This document shows positions 19,915 to 27,996 of a DNA stretch of 64,000 bases, one piece after another. Each line of letters starts with the position of its first letter. The first letter of the stretch is position 1. Both the position numbers and the translations under genes were made by a program. This stretch comes from Desulforapulum autotrophicum (GTDB lineage: Bacteria > Desulfobacterota > Desulfobacteria > Desulfobacterales > Desulfolunaceae): contig DYJE01000002.1 in NCBI GenBank assembly GCA_020723285.1, positions 248,001-312,000 of the forward strand, written 5' to 3'. The notes below the pieces were generated by a model that searched no databases, was not told the DNA's origin, and was given only the letters and a program-made list of their open reading frames with translations.

Positions 19915-21333
19915 TCACAGGTCAATTTCATAGGCCTTCATCTTGCTTAAAAGTGACGGGTGGCTGATTTCAAGGAGACGGGCTGCGTGGGTCCTGTTGC
20001 CTTTGGTTTCGACAAGAGCCTTGATGATCATTTTCCGTTCCAGTTCTTCCCGTGCTATTTTTAAAGAAAACGACGGCCCCTCAGATTCTTGATTTTCGAA
20101 TAAACCGGATGAATGACCGTTCCTGCTCACCGTCGGTGAAAGTCCCGGAAAGTGTTCCGGCAACAGCTCGTCTTCATCGGCAAGGACAATGGCCCGTTCG
20201 ATGGCGTTTTCAAGTTCACGTATGTTTCCCGGCCAGTCGTGCCTGAAAAAAAGATCCATGGCCGAAGGAGAAATGGACCGGACATGACGGCCGAACCGGC
20301 TGTTGTACATATCCATGAACCGTTCGCACAGAACAGGAATATCCTCGGTGCGGTCTTTCAATGGTGGAAGCTTGATGGCGAGGACGTTCAGCCTGTAAAA
20401 CAGATCCTCCCTGAACCGGCCTTTTTTCACCTCGTCTTCCAGGTTCCTGGCCGTGGCTGCGATAATCCGCACATCGATTTTCCGTGTTTTCACATCGCCA
20501 ACGGCGCGCACTTCATTTTCCTGAAGAACCCGAAGCAGCTTCACCTGCATGGACACCGGCAGTTCACCGATTTCATCCAGAAACAGGGTGCCGCCGTCCG
20601 CTTCCTCGAAAAGCCCTTTTTTATCGGTCTTGGCGTCGGTGAACGCCCCTTTTTTATACCCGAAAAATTCGCTTTCCATCAAAGCTTCAGGAATTCCGCC
20701 ACAGTTCACGGGAACCATGGGCTTTTCAGCACGACTGCTCATTCGGTGAACACCCCGTGCGATGAGTTCCTTCCCTGTTCCGCTGCCTCCGGTGATAAGA
20801 ACGGTGGTGGCGAATTTCGCTGCTTTTTCAGCCAGCTTGAACACCTCCTGCATGGACCTGCTTTTAGCGGTGATGTCATGAAAACTGTAACAGGTTTCTA
20901 TGGTCTGAATTCGGTTCCTTAAGTACAGGTTTTCCGTTTTCAGCATGTCCCGCTCACTGGCTTTTTCAAGGACAAGCTTGATTTCATCGGCTTTGAAAGG
21001 TTTTGATATGTAATCGTAAGCCCCGAGTTTCATGGCTTCCACAGCGGAATCGATGGTGCCGTATGCCGACATCACAATGACCGTGGTGCCGGAAAGCTTT
21101 TCTTTTCCCTCTTTCAGGAATTCCATGCCGTCCATCCTGGGCATTTTGATGTCGCAAAGGATAAAATCAAAATGCCGCCCGTCGTTTTTTGCCCTGTCGA
21201 TGATCTCAAGACCGTCGATACCGTCTTTCGCTGTTTCTACGTCATAGCCGGTGTGAGACATCATGGAAGAGAGCATGTGGCGCATGTTTTCTTCGTCATC
21301 GATAACGAGAAGACGCTTTTTTTCATCAGTCAT
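19915..21333 (-). CDS. sigma-54-dependent response regulator (NtrC/AtoC family)
   Basis: 472 residues in the canonical three-part layout: receiver (1-120) with phospho-Asp61 and Lys111, AAA+ sigma-54 activation domain with Walker A GGSGTGKE (182-189) and Walker B GTLFLDEIGE (248-257), and a Fis-type helix-turn-helix at the end (GNRTHAARLLEISHPSLLSKM). The sigma-54 contact loop reads GAFTDA (229-234) instead of GAFTGA. It lies 38 bases downstream of a histidine kinase gene on the same strand and is very likely its partner. It would turn on -24/-12 promoters on phosphorylation. Its target genes cannot be told from sequence. Confidence 0.95.
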   Translation of the reverse strand: MTDEKKRLLVIDDEENMRHMLSSMMSHTGYDVETAKDGIDGLEIIDRAKNDGRHFDFILCDIKMPRMDGMEFLKEGKEKLSGTTVIVMSAYGTIDSAVEAMKLGAYDYISKPFKADEIKLVLEKASERDMLKTENLYLRNRIQTIETCYSFHDITAKSRSMQEVFKLAEKAAKFATTVLITGGSGTGKELIARGVHRMSSRAEKPMVPVNCGGIPEALMESEFFGYKKGAFTDAKTDKKGLFEEADGGTLFLDEIGELPVSMQVKLLRVLQENEVRAVGDVKTRKIDVRIIAATARNLEDEVKKGRFREDLFYRLNVLAIKLPPLKDRTEDIPVLCERFMDMYNSRFGRHVRSISPSAMDLFFRHDWPGNIRELENAIERAIVLADEDELLPEHFPGLSPTVSRNGHSSGLFENQESEGPSFSLKIAREELERKMIIKALVETKGNRTHAARLLEISHPSLLSKMKAYEIDL

Positions 21334-21371
21334 AAAAAAGAATGTCCTTGAATATTCACAGAGTGTTTCGT

Positions 21372-22937
21372 TTAACCGATTGAATCAGAACTGTTTTGAA
21401 CCAGGGGAAACACCAGGGCCATCTCCGTCCCCTGCCCTTCTTCACTTGTCACCTCAATGACGCCGCCCATGTCGCGAACCATGGTATAGCAGACCGACAA
21501 CCCAAGCCCGGTTCCTTTTCCAGGTTCCTTGGTTGTAAAGAAGGGATCGAAAATATTCCCGAGGTTTTCCTTGGGTATTCCGACGCCGTTGTCACGGATG
21601 GCGATTTTAAGGCATTTCCCCGATTCATTCGTACCATCATCATTTTCTACGATCCGCGTTTCTATCCTGAGAACGCGCTGACGGTCTTCCGCCATGTCCG
21701 CCAGGGCGTCCCTTGCGTTGATGGTAAGATTGAGCAGGATCTGCCGAAGCTGGTCTCCGTCGCCGAAAATGGAATCGTTTGACGTTTCAAGCTTCATGTC
21801 AAGATCGATACCCGACATCAGGGGCTGAACCTTCATCATCTCCACCACATCCTTTACCGCTTCATGAACGGATATTGTGGTGTATTTAGAAGGTCTGGTC
21901 CTGGCGTAGTTCAGCAGCTGTTTGATGATCCGGTCAATGCGGCCCAGCTCTTTTTCAGCTCGGGCTATGAAATCCTGTTTCTGGTCACCAGGGATATCCT
22001 GATTTTTTAAAAGCTCCAGGTAACCGCTGACGATCCCCAGGGGGTTTCCGATTTCATGAGCGATACCCGAAGACAGACGGCCCACGGATGCCATCTTTTC
22101 AGCACGGATAATGTCCGCCTGCGCTTTTTTCAGCTCGGTGTTCGTGATTTCAAGGGACTTCACCGTGCGCTCAAGCTCGTTTTTATGAATGGAAATCCGT
22201 CCGAGCATGTTGTTCAGTGCAGTGGAAAGTTTATTGAATTCATTGCCTGTTTTTTCCTCGAACGCAAAATCCCCCATTTCGCCTTTGAAGGCCTCGGCTC
22301 TTTTTAAAAGCCTCTGAAGCGGTTTGACAGACACTTTGGCGATCTGGTGCACAGCAGCCCAGGTCATCAGGAGACTGTTGATCAGGATATAAATGAAAAT
22401 CAGACTCTGGGCCTTTCTGATTTTATGGTACATGGGGGCAAGGGGAATATGGAGACCGACGCCGATCCGCGATCCGGGTTTATGGTTCAAAGGGGCCGCA
22501 AACAAAAGGGATTGATACTGGGTCCAGAACAGACCGAAACCATGTCCGGCCTGATTTTCCACCACCCGTCGTAAAACAGCCGCTTCACGGGTCATGGAAT
22601 CCAGTGTGTCATCCTGATCGAAAGAATCACCGATCACAGCTTTTTTTCCTGTTTCCGGCTCCATAATGAGAACCTGGGCCACGCCGGATTCACCCATGAT
22701 TTTTTTTAAAGACCCTTGGTAATCCGGGATTTCAAGCGATGCATCATGATTTGAAAAAGCGTCAGGATCCCATTTTTCAAGAACTGCAACCAGCATTCGT
22801 CCTTTGGCCACCTGCTCCATGACCAACAGCCGTTCAACGAGGTTGATGGTGACAAAGGCCGTGAGAGCCATGGCAAAAAACAACAGGAGTGCCACATTTA
22901 CAGCGATGTTTGTTTTCAGACCATAGGTCGACATCAT
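21372..22937 (-). CDS. membrane sensor histidine kinase paired with the NtrC-type regulator
   Basis: 521 residues. Two membrane helices (about 11-33 and 176-198) enclose a periplasmic sensor domain of about 140 residues. A HAMP segment (about 200-255) is followed by a coiled coil, HisKA with [13 protein letters not shown] (phospho-His294), and an ATPase domain containing [17 protein letters not shown] and [10 protein letters not shown]. The HEIGNPLG box is the NtrB/ZraS type that partners sigma-54 regulators. It is the first gene of the kinase-regulator pair. The signal is unknown; the sensor domain contains no recognisable ligand motif. Confidence 0.93.
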   Translation of the reverse strand: MMSTYGLKTNIAVNVALLLFFAMALTAFVTINLVERLLVMEQVAKGRMLVAVLEKWDPDAFSNHDASLEIPDYQGSLKKIMGESGVAQVLIMEPETGKKAVIGDSFDQDDTLDSMTREAAVLRRVVENQAGHGFGLFWTQYQSLLFAAPLNHKPGSRIGVGLHIPLAPMYHKIRKAQSLIFIYILINSLLMTWAAVHQIAKVSVKPLQRLLKRAEAFKGEMGDFAFEEKTGNEFNKLSTALNNMLGRISIHKNELERTVKSLEITNTELKKAQADIIRAEKMASVGRLSSGIAHEIGNPLGIVSGYLELLKNQDIPGDQKQDFIARAEKELGRIDRIIKQLLNYARTRPSKYTTISVHEAVKDVVEMMKVQPLMSGIDLDMKLETSNDSIFGDGDQLRQILLNLTINARDALADMAEDRQRVLRIETRIVENDDGTNESGKCLKIAIRDNGVGIPKENLGNIFDPFFTTKEPGKGTGLGLSVCYTMVRDMGGVIEVTSEEGQGTEMALVFPLVQNSSDSIG

Positions 22938-23067
22938 AAGACAACCCCTTCCAACCGGAGCGGACCTTTTGTTTATTGGGTATTATCAGAACATTCAGGC
23001 GTCGTGATTTTATATATCAGATATCACTGCATTTTGAACATCAGGAAAACCGGGGGATTGATAAAAT

Positions 23068-23104
23068 AAAAAAAGCGGCATTGATGGCCTCGTCAATGCC
23101 GCCC
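23068..23104 (-). terminator. Rho-independent terminator of the small 156-residue gene
   Basis: Stem GCGGCATTGA (23075-23084) with TCAATGCCGC (23093-23102), an 8-base loop, and on the minus strand a run of T after the stem (positions 23068-23074). It sits 26 bases past the stop of the minus-strand gene at 23128. Confidence 0.85.
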
Positions 23105-23127
23105 CATATCAACGATCCTATGTCAGA

Positions 23128-23598
23128 TCAGATGTAATCTCCCCGCATGAATTTCATGTATTCCACGTTGGCGAGAACGGCGCTCTCCTTGGCCAGAGAT
23201 TTCAATGCTGAATCAGCCTGGGTGTCGTTTTTAACCGATTCTTCAAGAACATCGGCACCCTCCTTGATCCCCTGCACCAGAGGTTCGATGTCTTTCAGTG
23301 ATTTTCCGGGATCTCCCAGCTCTTTCGCGTATTGATCCAGCATGGTGAGAAGGCTGTCCGTGTTTTTTTCAATGGCTCCGACACTGTCGTCGTCGATCCG
23401 CAAACCAAAAGAACTGATTTCTCCCAGACCCTGCACGGCCGTCACCTGTGATCCTGTGTTATCCGTTTTTTCTGACAGAATCCTGTCAAAGGTTTGTTTG
23501 AACAGGTCTCCATCGGCACCGCCATCGACCTGGTTCTGAGTTCCCTGCCCCAAAGGCCGGACCTGCCCAACTTTGTCTAATCCGTCGATTCCTTTCAT
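23128..23598 (-). CDS. small hypothetical protein, 156 residues
   Basis: A soluble, acidic protein with no signal peptide or membrane helix. The first 45 residues are Gly/Asp/Gln-rich and probably flexible. The rest looks like long helices (SLLTMLDQYAKELG, IEPLVQGIKEGADVLEESV, ALKSLAKESAVLANVEYMKF), as in small helical chaperone or secretion-related proteins. I do not recognise a family. GGAG lies seven bases before the ATG. It has its own candidate promoter and a strong terminator, so it appears to be a single-gene unit rather than part of the kinase operon. Confidence 0.75.
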   Translation of the reverse strand: MKGIDGLDKVGQVRPLGQGTQNQVDGGADGDLFKQTFDRILSEKTDNTGSQVTAVQGLGEISSFGLRIDDDSVGAIEKNTDSLLTMLDQYAKELGDPGKSLKDIEPLVQGIKEGADVLEESVKNDTQADSALKSLAKESAVLANVEYMKFMRGDYI

Positions 23599-23731
23599 GA
23601 ACGATCTCCTAATCCCTGGAATGGGCGTTCGCCCGTTGTTTCACCTCAATCCCGCGAGGCGTCATGCGGCAATTTTTTCCTGTCTGAAATCCCATAACAC
23701 ACCCCCATGCGGAAAAAATGACCTGTTTTTC

Positions 23732-23760
23732 ATCATGTTGTCCATTGAACGTCATGTCAA
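23732..23760 (-). promoter_or_regulatory. candidate sigma-70 promoter for the 156-residue gene
   Basis: On the minus strand TTGACA (23755-23760), a 17-base spacer and CATGAT (23732-23737), about 134 bases before the start codon at 23598. The gap 23599-23924 otherwise shows no gene I can support. Confidence 0.4.
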
Positions 23761-23924
23761 TCGGAGAGACTGCAACATGAAGGCCAGAATGATTTCCTTT
23801 ATGATTTTTTAAAAACCCTACATCCATGCTTGAACCTTTTGATTCCGGATATTATGATGTTTCCCTAAAAACACCGCACAGAACCATCCGTCACTGTCAA
23901 CGGAATGAATTGGAGAAAACATAC

Positions 23925-25079
23925 ATGGCTGAACATCCTCACCCTCTTGCAATCAGGAATCCCCTGTCCATTACCTCTTTTTTTATATTTCTTCTTTTTG
24001 TTATGGCCTGCGGCACAAAACACATGACCGGATCTCCCATGGCCGACATGGAAAAAGCAGAAGCTGCCGGAGCCTACCGGATGATGGATTCCTATGCTGA
24101 AATGGCACCCGCCCCCATGAAATCCATGAAATTATCGGATACAAGAAACGAGCCCAAACCGGCCAAACGCATGGTCCATTACAACGGATACGGTAAAATG
24201 AAGTCCCCAAGACCCGTGGAGCTTATCGCTCAGGCCAAGGACATTGTCATTGCCTCCGGCGGTTACGTGGAACATATCCGTGAAAACAGCGCGGGATTCC
24301 GGGTGCCTGTCAAAACATTTTCGGAAACCTTCAAAAAAATTCTGAGCCTGGGCACCGTAATTTCAAAAAACATCTCCGCCAGCGACGTGACGGATTCCTT
24401 CAACGACATGGATCTGAAACTAAAAATCGCAAAAGCGTCGAGAAACCGTTATCTTGAACTATTGAACAAAACCGATGACGAAGCCGAAAAACTGGCTCTG
24501 TTAAAAGAAATCGGACGATTGAACGAAAGCATCGAAGCCATGGAAAGCATGCTGAAAACCCTGGGCACGCTGGCTGATTTCTCGCGCATCAGCCTGGATG
24601 TCACGGGTATCAGCACGGATCCCGTTTCCGATGAAACAAAGGATATCTTTGAATTCCAATGGATTCACGACCTGTCGCCTTTCTCCAGGTCCAGCCTTGA
24701 AAACGGATCACGAATCGCTTTTGAAACTCCAAGGGACATGGTGCATCTTGGCGGAAAAAACTGGATCACGGAAAGCGCCGACGGTGTGGTTTTCTTCGCT
24801 TACAGACGGCCCAACCATCCTTCGGGCGACTCCCGATTCTGGGCAGACGCCATAAAGACAAGGATCGGCAAAGCCTTTAAATCTTCGGGCGAATTTTCAG
24901 AAGGTGCCTTCACCTGTCTGAGATGGGAAAGCCTTTCGGACAAACCCTATGTTTACGTGCTGGGTCTTTATGCCCATGACGGTTATCTGGATCTTGTTGA
25001 AATGTATTTCCCAACCCTTGATCATGAAAAACAGTTCAAAGATCGGATTGCGGATGTTCTGAAAAAAGGCTCGAAGTAA
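23925..25079 (+). CDS. lipoprotein with DUF4349-like domain
   Basis: 384 residues from ATG 23925, chosen for the GGAG site at 23912-23915. An in-frame ATG at 23826 lacks one. The signal peptide ends in the lipobox LLFVMAC (Cys at about 25), so it is probably a lipoprotein. The core (about 100-245) has the layout of DUF4349 proteins: a strand block (IVIASGGYVEHI, FRVPVKTF), a coiled-coil hairpin (LELLNKTDDEAEKLALLKEIGRL) and closing strands (FSRISLDVTG). About 130 further C-terminal residues form a separate domain of unknown kind. It is the first of three closely spaced genes for envelope proteins. The molecular role is unknown. Confidence 0.75.
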   Translation: MAEHPHPLAIRNPLSITSFFIFLLFVMACGTKHMTGSPMADMEKAEAAGAYRMMDSYAEMAPAPMKSMKLSDTRNEPKPAKRMVHYNGYGKMKSPRPVELIAQAKDIVIASGGYVEHIRENSAGFRVPVKTFSETFKKILSLGTVISKNISASDVTDSFNDMDLKLKIAKASRNRYLELLNKTDDEAEKLALLKEIGRLNESIEAMESMLKTLGTLADFSRISLDVTGISTDPVSDETKDIFEFQWIHDLSPFSRSSLENGSRIAFETPRDMVHLGGKNWITESADGVVFFAYRRPNHPSGDSRFWADAIKTRIGKAFKSSGEFSEGAFTCLRWESLSDKPYVYVLGLYAHDGYLDLVEMYFPTLDHEKQFKDRIADVLKKGSK

Positions 25080-25093
25080 ACGGCGAAGGGAGA

Positions 25094-25747
25094 ATGAAAA
25101 CGATGAAGCTGAAATCCATGAAAACCACCCGGTTCCAATTGAAATACGCGGCCGCTGCCGCCGTGTTCATCGTCCTGATATGTCAGCCGATCTGGGCATC
25201 CCCAGGGCCATCCCTTTTCCAGCAGATAACCCTGACTCTGTCGGTCAGTGACGCAGACAAAACAGCCGACCATCTGATACAGCAGGCCCAGTCCCTGGGC
25301 GGTTATTTCACAGCGTACTCCGATCAGGGTGTGACGCTCAGGATTCCGTCATCGGGTCATGCCGGTTTCCTCTCTTTCTGTGAATCCCAGGGCATCGTCC
25401 TTGAAAAACAGATTGAAACCACAGGATTTGATGAAATCCTCAGCCAGAAAAGGACCAGCCTCAAAGCGAAACAGGACATCCTCGAACGCTACCTCGCCGT
25501 ACTGAAAGACGCCGGGAAAAAATCCATTGTCAGTGTTGAACGCGCCGTACAGGAAGTGGTCACGGACATCGAAACCCTCAAAGGCTCCATCACTTATATG
25601 GAACACGAACTGGCCTATGCCAGGGTCGATATCCGTTTCCGGTTCAAGGACAGGACTGCTCCGGCTTATTCCGGGCGTTCTTCCTTTCCCTGGCTCAACA
25701 CCTTCTCCCTTCAATCCATGATCGAGGATTTCAACCATGAAAAATAG
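25094..25747 (+). CDS. exported DUF4349-like protein
   Basis: 217 residues with a signal peptide (hydrophobic 18-35, WAS cleavage region). It repeats the plan of the upstream lipoprotein in short form: strands with ITLTLSVSDADKTADHL, GGYFTAYSDQGVTLRIPS, a coiled-coil hairpin (LKAKQDILERYLAVLKDAGK, VVTDIETLKGSITYMEHEL) and a final strand ARVDIRFRF. It starts 14 bases after the first gene and overlaps the third by 11 bases, so all three are likely made together. Function is unknown, and the pair looks like an old duplication with loss of the extra C-terminal domain. Confidence 0.72.
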   Translation: MKTMKLKSMKTTRFQLKYAAAAAVFIVLICQPIWASPGPSLFQQITLTLSVSDADKTADHLIQQAQSLGGYFTAYSDQGVTLRIPSSGHAGFLSFCESQGIVLEKQIETTGFDEILSQKRTSLKAKQDILERYLAVLKDAGKKSIVSVERAVQEVVTDIETLKGSITYMEHELAYARVDIRFRFKDRTAPAYSGRSSFPWLNTFSLQSMIEDFNHEK

Positions 25748-26210
25748 GCGGCATTTCATTCAGTTTTCTTTTATCGTGACAACGCTGCTGCTTGTAATTT
25801 CTGGCTGCAAAACCACGACATTTTTAGCCCCTTCAGGTTTTGCGGCTTACAAGGGAGAACATCCCTTCAGGGCGGTCAGCCCGGAGGGTGTCATGTTCAG
25901 AATCCGCACAGAAAAGAACGAACCCGTCGCTGAACTTTCATTCTGGAAAACAGCCCTCAAAAAACACATGACCGATTCCGGTTACCGGTATATTTCAGAA
26001 AACGACGTTGTGTCCGGGAATCTCAAAGGATACTGCCTTGAACTGTCAGCCCCTTCAGGAGACAAGGACTTCATCTATCTGATCACTGTTTTTGTCGAGG
26101 GTGATTCCCTCATCATCGCCGAAGCGTCCGGGGAAGTTACCCTTTTTAAAAAACGTCAGCCTGACATTATAGAAGCGTTCAATCAAATCGGGTCATCCAC
26201 TTCCCCGTAA
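25737..26210 (+). CDS. putative lipoprotein, unknown function
   Basis: 157 residues. The signal peptide ends in a lipobox LLLVISGC (Cys about 24), followed by KTTTF. The mature part is a small alpha/beta domain (FRAVSPEGVMFRIRTE, WKTALKKHMTDSGYRYI, YLITVFVEGDSLIIAEASGE). I do not recognise a named family. The start overlaps the upstream stop by 11 bases, suggesting coupled translation with the two DUF4349-like proteins and a shared envelope role. Confidence 0.7.
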   Translation: MKNRRHFIQFSFIVTTLLLVISGCKTTTFLAPSGFAAYKGEHPFRAVSPEGVMFRIRTEKNEPVAELSFWKTALKKHMTDSGYRYISENDVVSGNLKGYCLELSAPSGDKDFIYLITVFVEGDSLIIAEASGEVTLFKKRQPDIIEAFNQIGSSTSP

Positions 26211-26257
26211 AGTCATGCCTTTCACGGATTGGTTACAGCTGTTTATGCCTGACAGGA

Positions 26258-26526
26258 TTATACGTAGGAATGGTTTTTTTTCAATAACAGGTGCCGGTCA
26301 CAAGGTTCGGACTTTTCTGATGATTCATGATCATCTCCATTCTCCACAGGCAGACAGTGTGCGCAAAAATAAGCCAGATCTTTGCACCGTCCTTTCTGGA
26401 CCACATAAACCACGTCATGGGATCCGCACCTGCATTTCTTTTTTTTATGCATAAAAAAACCGTATGAGGGGCTTTCACCCCCTTCAAAGGATTGACCAAA
26501 CGTTTAATATTTATTTCGGATTCCAC
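26258..26526 (-). pseudogene. small zinc-ribbon-like gene, apparently frameshifted
   Basis: An ATG at 26526 follows AGGGG and opens a frame beginning MESEINIKRLVNPLKGVK. The likely rest of the protein, with paired cysteines (KCRCGSH, GRCKDLAYFCAHC), lies in another frame that starts at ATG 26452 without a ribosome site and ends at 26258. Runs of seven T and eight A lie at the join, so an assembly slip or programmed frameshifting is possible. Read across, it would be about 90 residues with a CxC...CxxC metal-binding look. The 26211-26817 gap holds this and a weak promoter only. Confidence 0.4.
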
Positions 26527-26682
26527 ATACTACCCCTTACAACCAATAATTCAAGGGTTTTTTTAATTCATGTCAATTTTTATGAACAAAGTCCACACTC
26601 CAAACATCATCGTTCTGTATTGAATGATCCTCGACGAAAACAAGACAAAGCCCGACCTCTTCATCCAAATTCAAATGTCTGC

Positions 26683-26709
26683 TTGACAGCAGGCTTCCTT
26701 ATATATAAA
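26683..26709 (+). promoter_or_regulatory. weak candidate promoter upstream of argJ
   Basis: TTGACA at 26683-26688 and TATAAA at 26704-26709, only 15 bases apart, about 109 bases before the argJ start. The short spacer lowers confidence, although a similar TTGACG-15-TATAAA arrangement precedes the cobalamin riboswitch. Confidence 0.3.
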
Positions 26710-26817
26710 GGGGATGCATGTGCAACCTGACCTTTCTCTCACGCGACAAGAAAAATTCAGAAGCATGAGTTAACGAAAACAACCTTGACCCAAACAACCA
26801 CGAACCAGGATAAAACC

Positions 26818-27984
26818 ATGGAATTACATTCTCAACCCGTCATGCCGCGAGGTTTTCAATGCGCCAGCGTCAACTGCGGCCTTAAGGAATCGGGAACAGA
26901 CCTCTCTCTCTTTTTATCGGAGGTCACGTGCAGCGCTGCGGCTGTGTTCACGCTTAACCAGTTTCCCGGAGCCCCGGTCATCGTGGGCCGGGAAATCATG
27001 AAAAACGGCAGACTCCGCGCCATTGTGGTGAACAGCAAGGTGAGTAACGTGGGCACAGGCGAAACAGGCATTGAAAATGCCCGCAGAATGGGACTTGCTG
27101 TAGCCCGAGAGTTTTCCGTCGATGCCGGAGAAGTTCTGATGAGCTCCACCGGGGTCATTGCCAAACCCCTTCCCATTGAAAAAATCGAAGGCGGTATCGG
27201 AGATCTGAAACAGCATCTTTCATCCGATCCCCTGGTAGGGGCGCAAGGCATCATGACCACGGATACTTACCCCAAAGCTTTGTCACTTTCCGTGGGATCA
27301 GCCACCCTTACCATGGTGGCCAAAGGTGCGGGGATGATCGAACCCAACATGGCCACCATGCTGGTTTACGCTTTCACAGACGCCAAAATCGAATCAAAAA
27401 ACCTGGACGCCATGCTCAGGAAAGCCGTGGATACGTCGTTCAACATGCTGTCCGTGGACACCGACACCAGCACGTCCGACACCTGTGTCATCATGGCCAA
27501 CGGTCTTCAAGGGACTGTGGATGAAGACGCATTTTCCGAAGCCCTTCAATTCATCTGCACGGAAATGACAAAAAAAATCGCCCGTGACGGTGAAGGGGCC
27601 ACCAAACTTCTCCTGACCGAAGCCGTGAACGCGTTTTCACGCGAAGAAGCGCGGATCATCGCCAAATCCCTGGTCAATTCACCCCTCATTAAAACCATGG
27701 CATTCGGTGCGGATCCCAACATCGGACGGGTGCTCATGGCTGTTGGAAAATGCTTTTCCTGCCATGTCCGTCCCGAACGTGTGGAGGTTTTCATCAACGA
27801 AACCCTGGTTTACAAAAACCAGGCCCGCGTGGATTTTGACGAAGATAAAGTCCGCAAGCTGCTGAGCGGTGACAAGGTTCACATCAAGGTCAATCTGAAC
27901 GAAGGATCAGGGGAAGCCCTTGCCTACGGATGCGACTTCACCCACGGATATATCGATGAAAACGCGGCGTATTATTCGTCGTGA
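26818..27984 (+). CDS. argJ: bifunctional ornithine acetyltransferase / N-acetylglutamate synthase ArgJ
   Basis: 388 residues from ATG 26818, chosen because AGGA lies seven bases before it. A TTG at 26785 is a poorer start. ArgJ recycles the acetyl group from N-acetylornithine to glutamate in cyclic arginine synthesis. The self-cleavage site is clear: KGAGMIEPNMATML, where the chain is cut before Thr180, which becomes the catalytic N-terminal nucleophile of the beta subunit. The oxyanion motif STGVIA is at 110-115. Length is normal for the family. ygiQ follows after 12 bases on the same strand, and no other arg gene is nearby. Confidence 0.95.
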   Translation: MELHSQPVMPRGFQCASVNCGLKESGTDLSLFLSEVTCSAAAVFTLNQFPGAPVIVGREIMKNGRLRAIVVNSKVSNVGTGETGIENARRMGLAVAREFSVDAGEVLMSSTGVIAKPLPIEKIEGGIGDLKQHLSSDPLVGAQGIMTTDTYPKALSLSVGSATLTMVAKGAGMIEPNMATMLVYAFTDAKIESKNLDAMLRKAVDTSFNMLSVDTDTSTSDTCVIMANGLQGTVDEDAFSEALQFICTEMTKKIARDGEGATKLLLTEAVNAFSREEARIIAKSLVNSPLIKTMAFGADPNIGRVLMAVGKCFSCHVRPERVEVFINETLVYKNQARVDFDEDKVRKLLSGDKVHIKVNLNEGSGEALAYGCDFTHGYIDENAAYYSS

Positions 27985-27996
27985 CAGGATGTGGCC

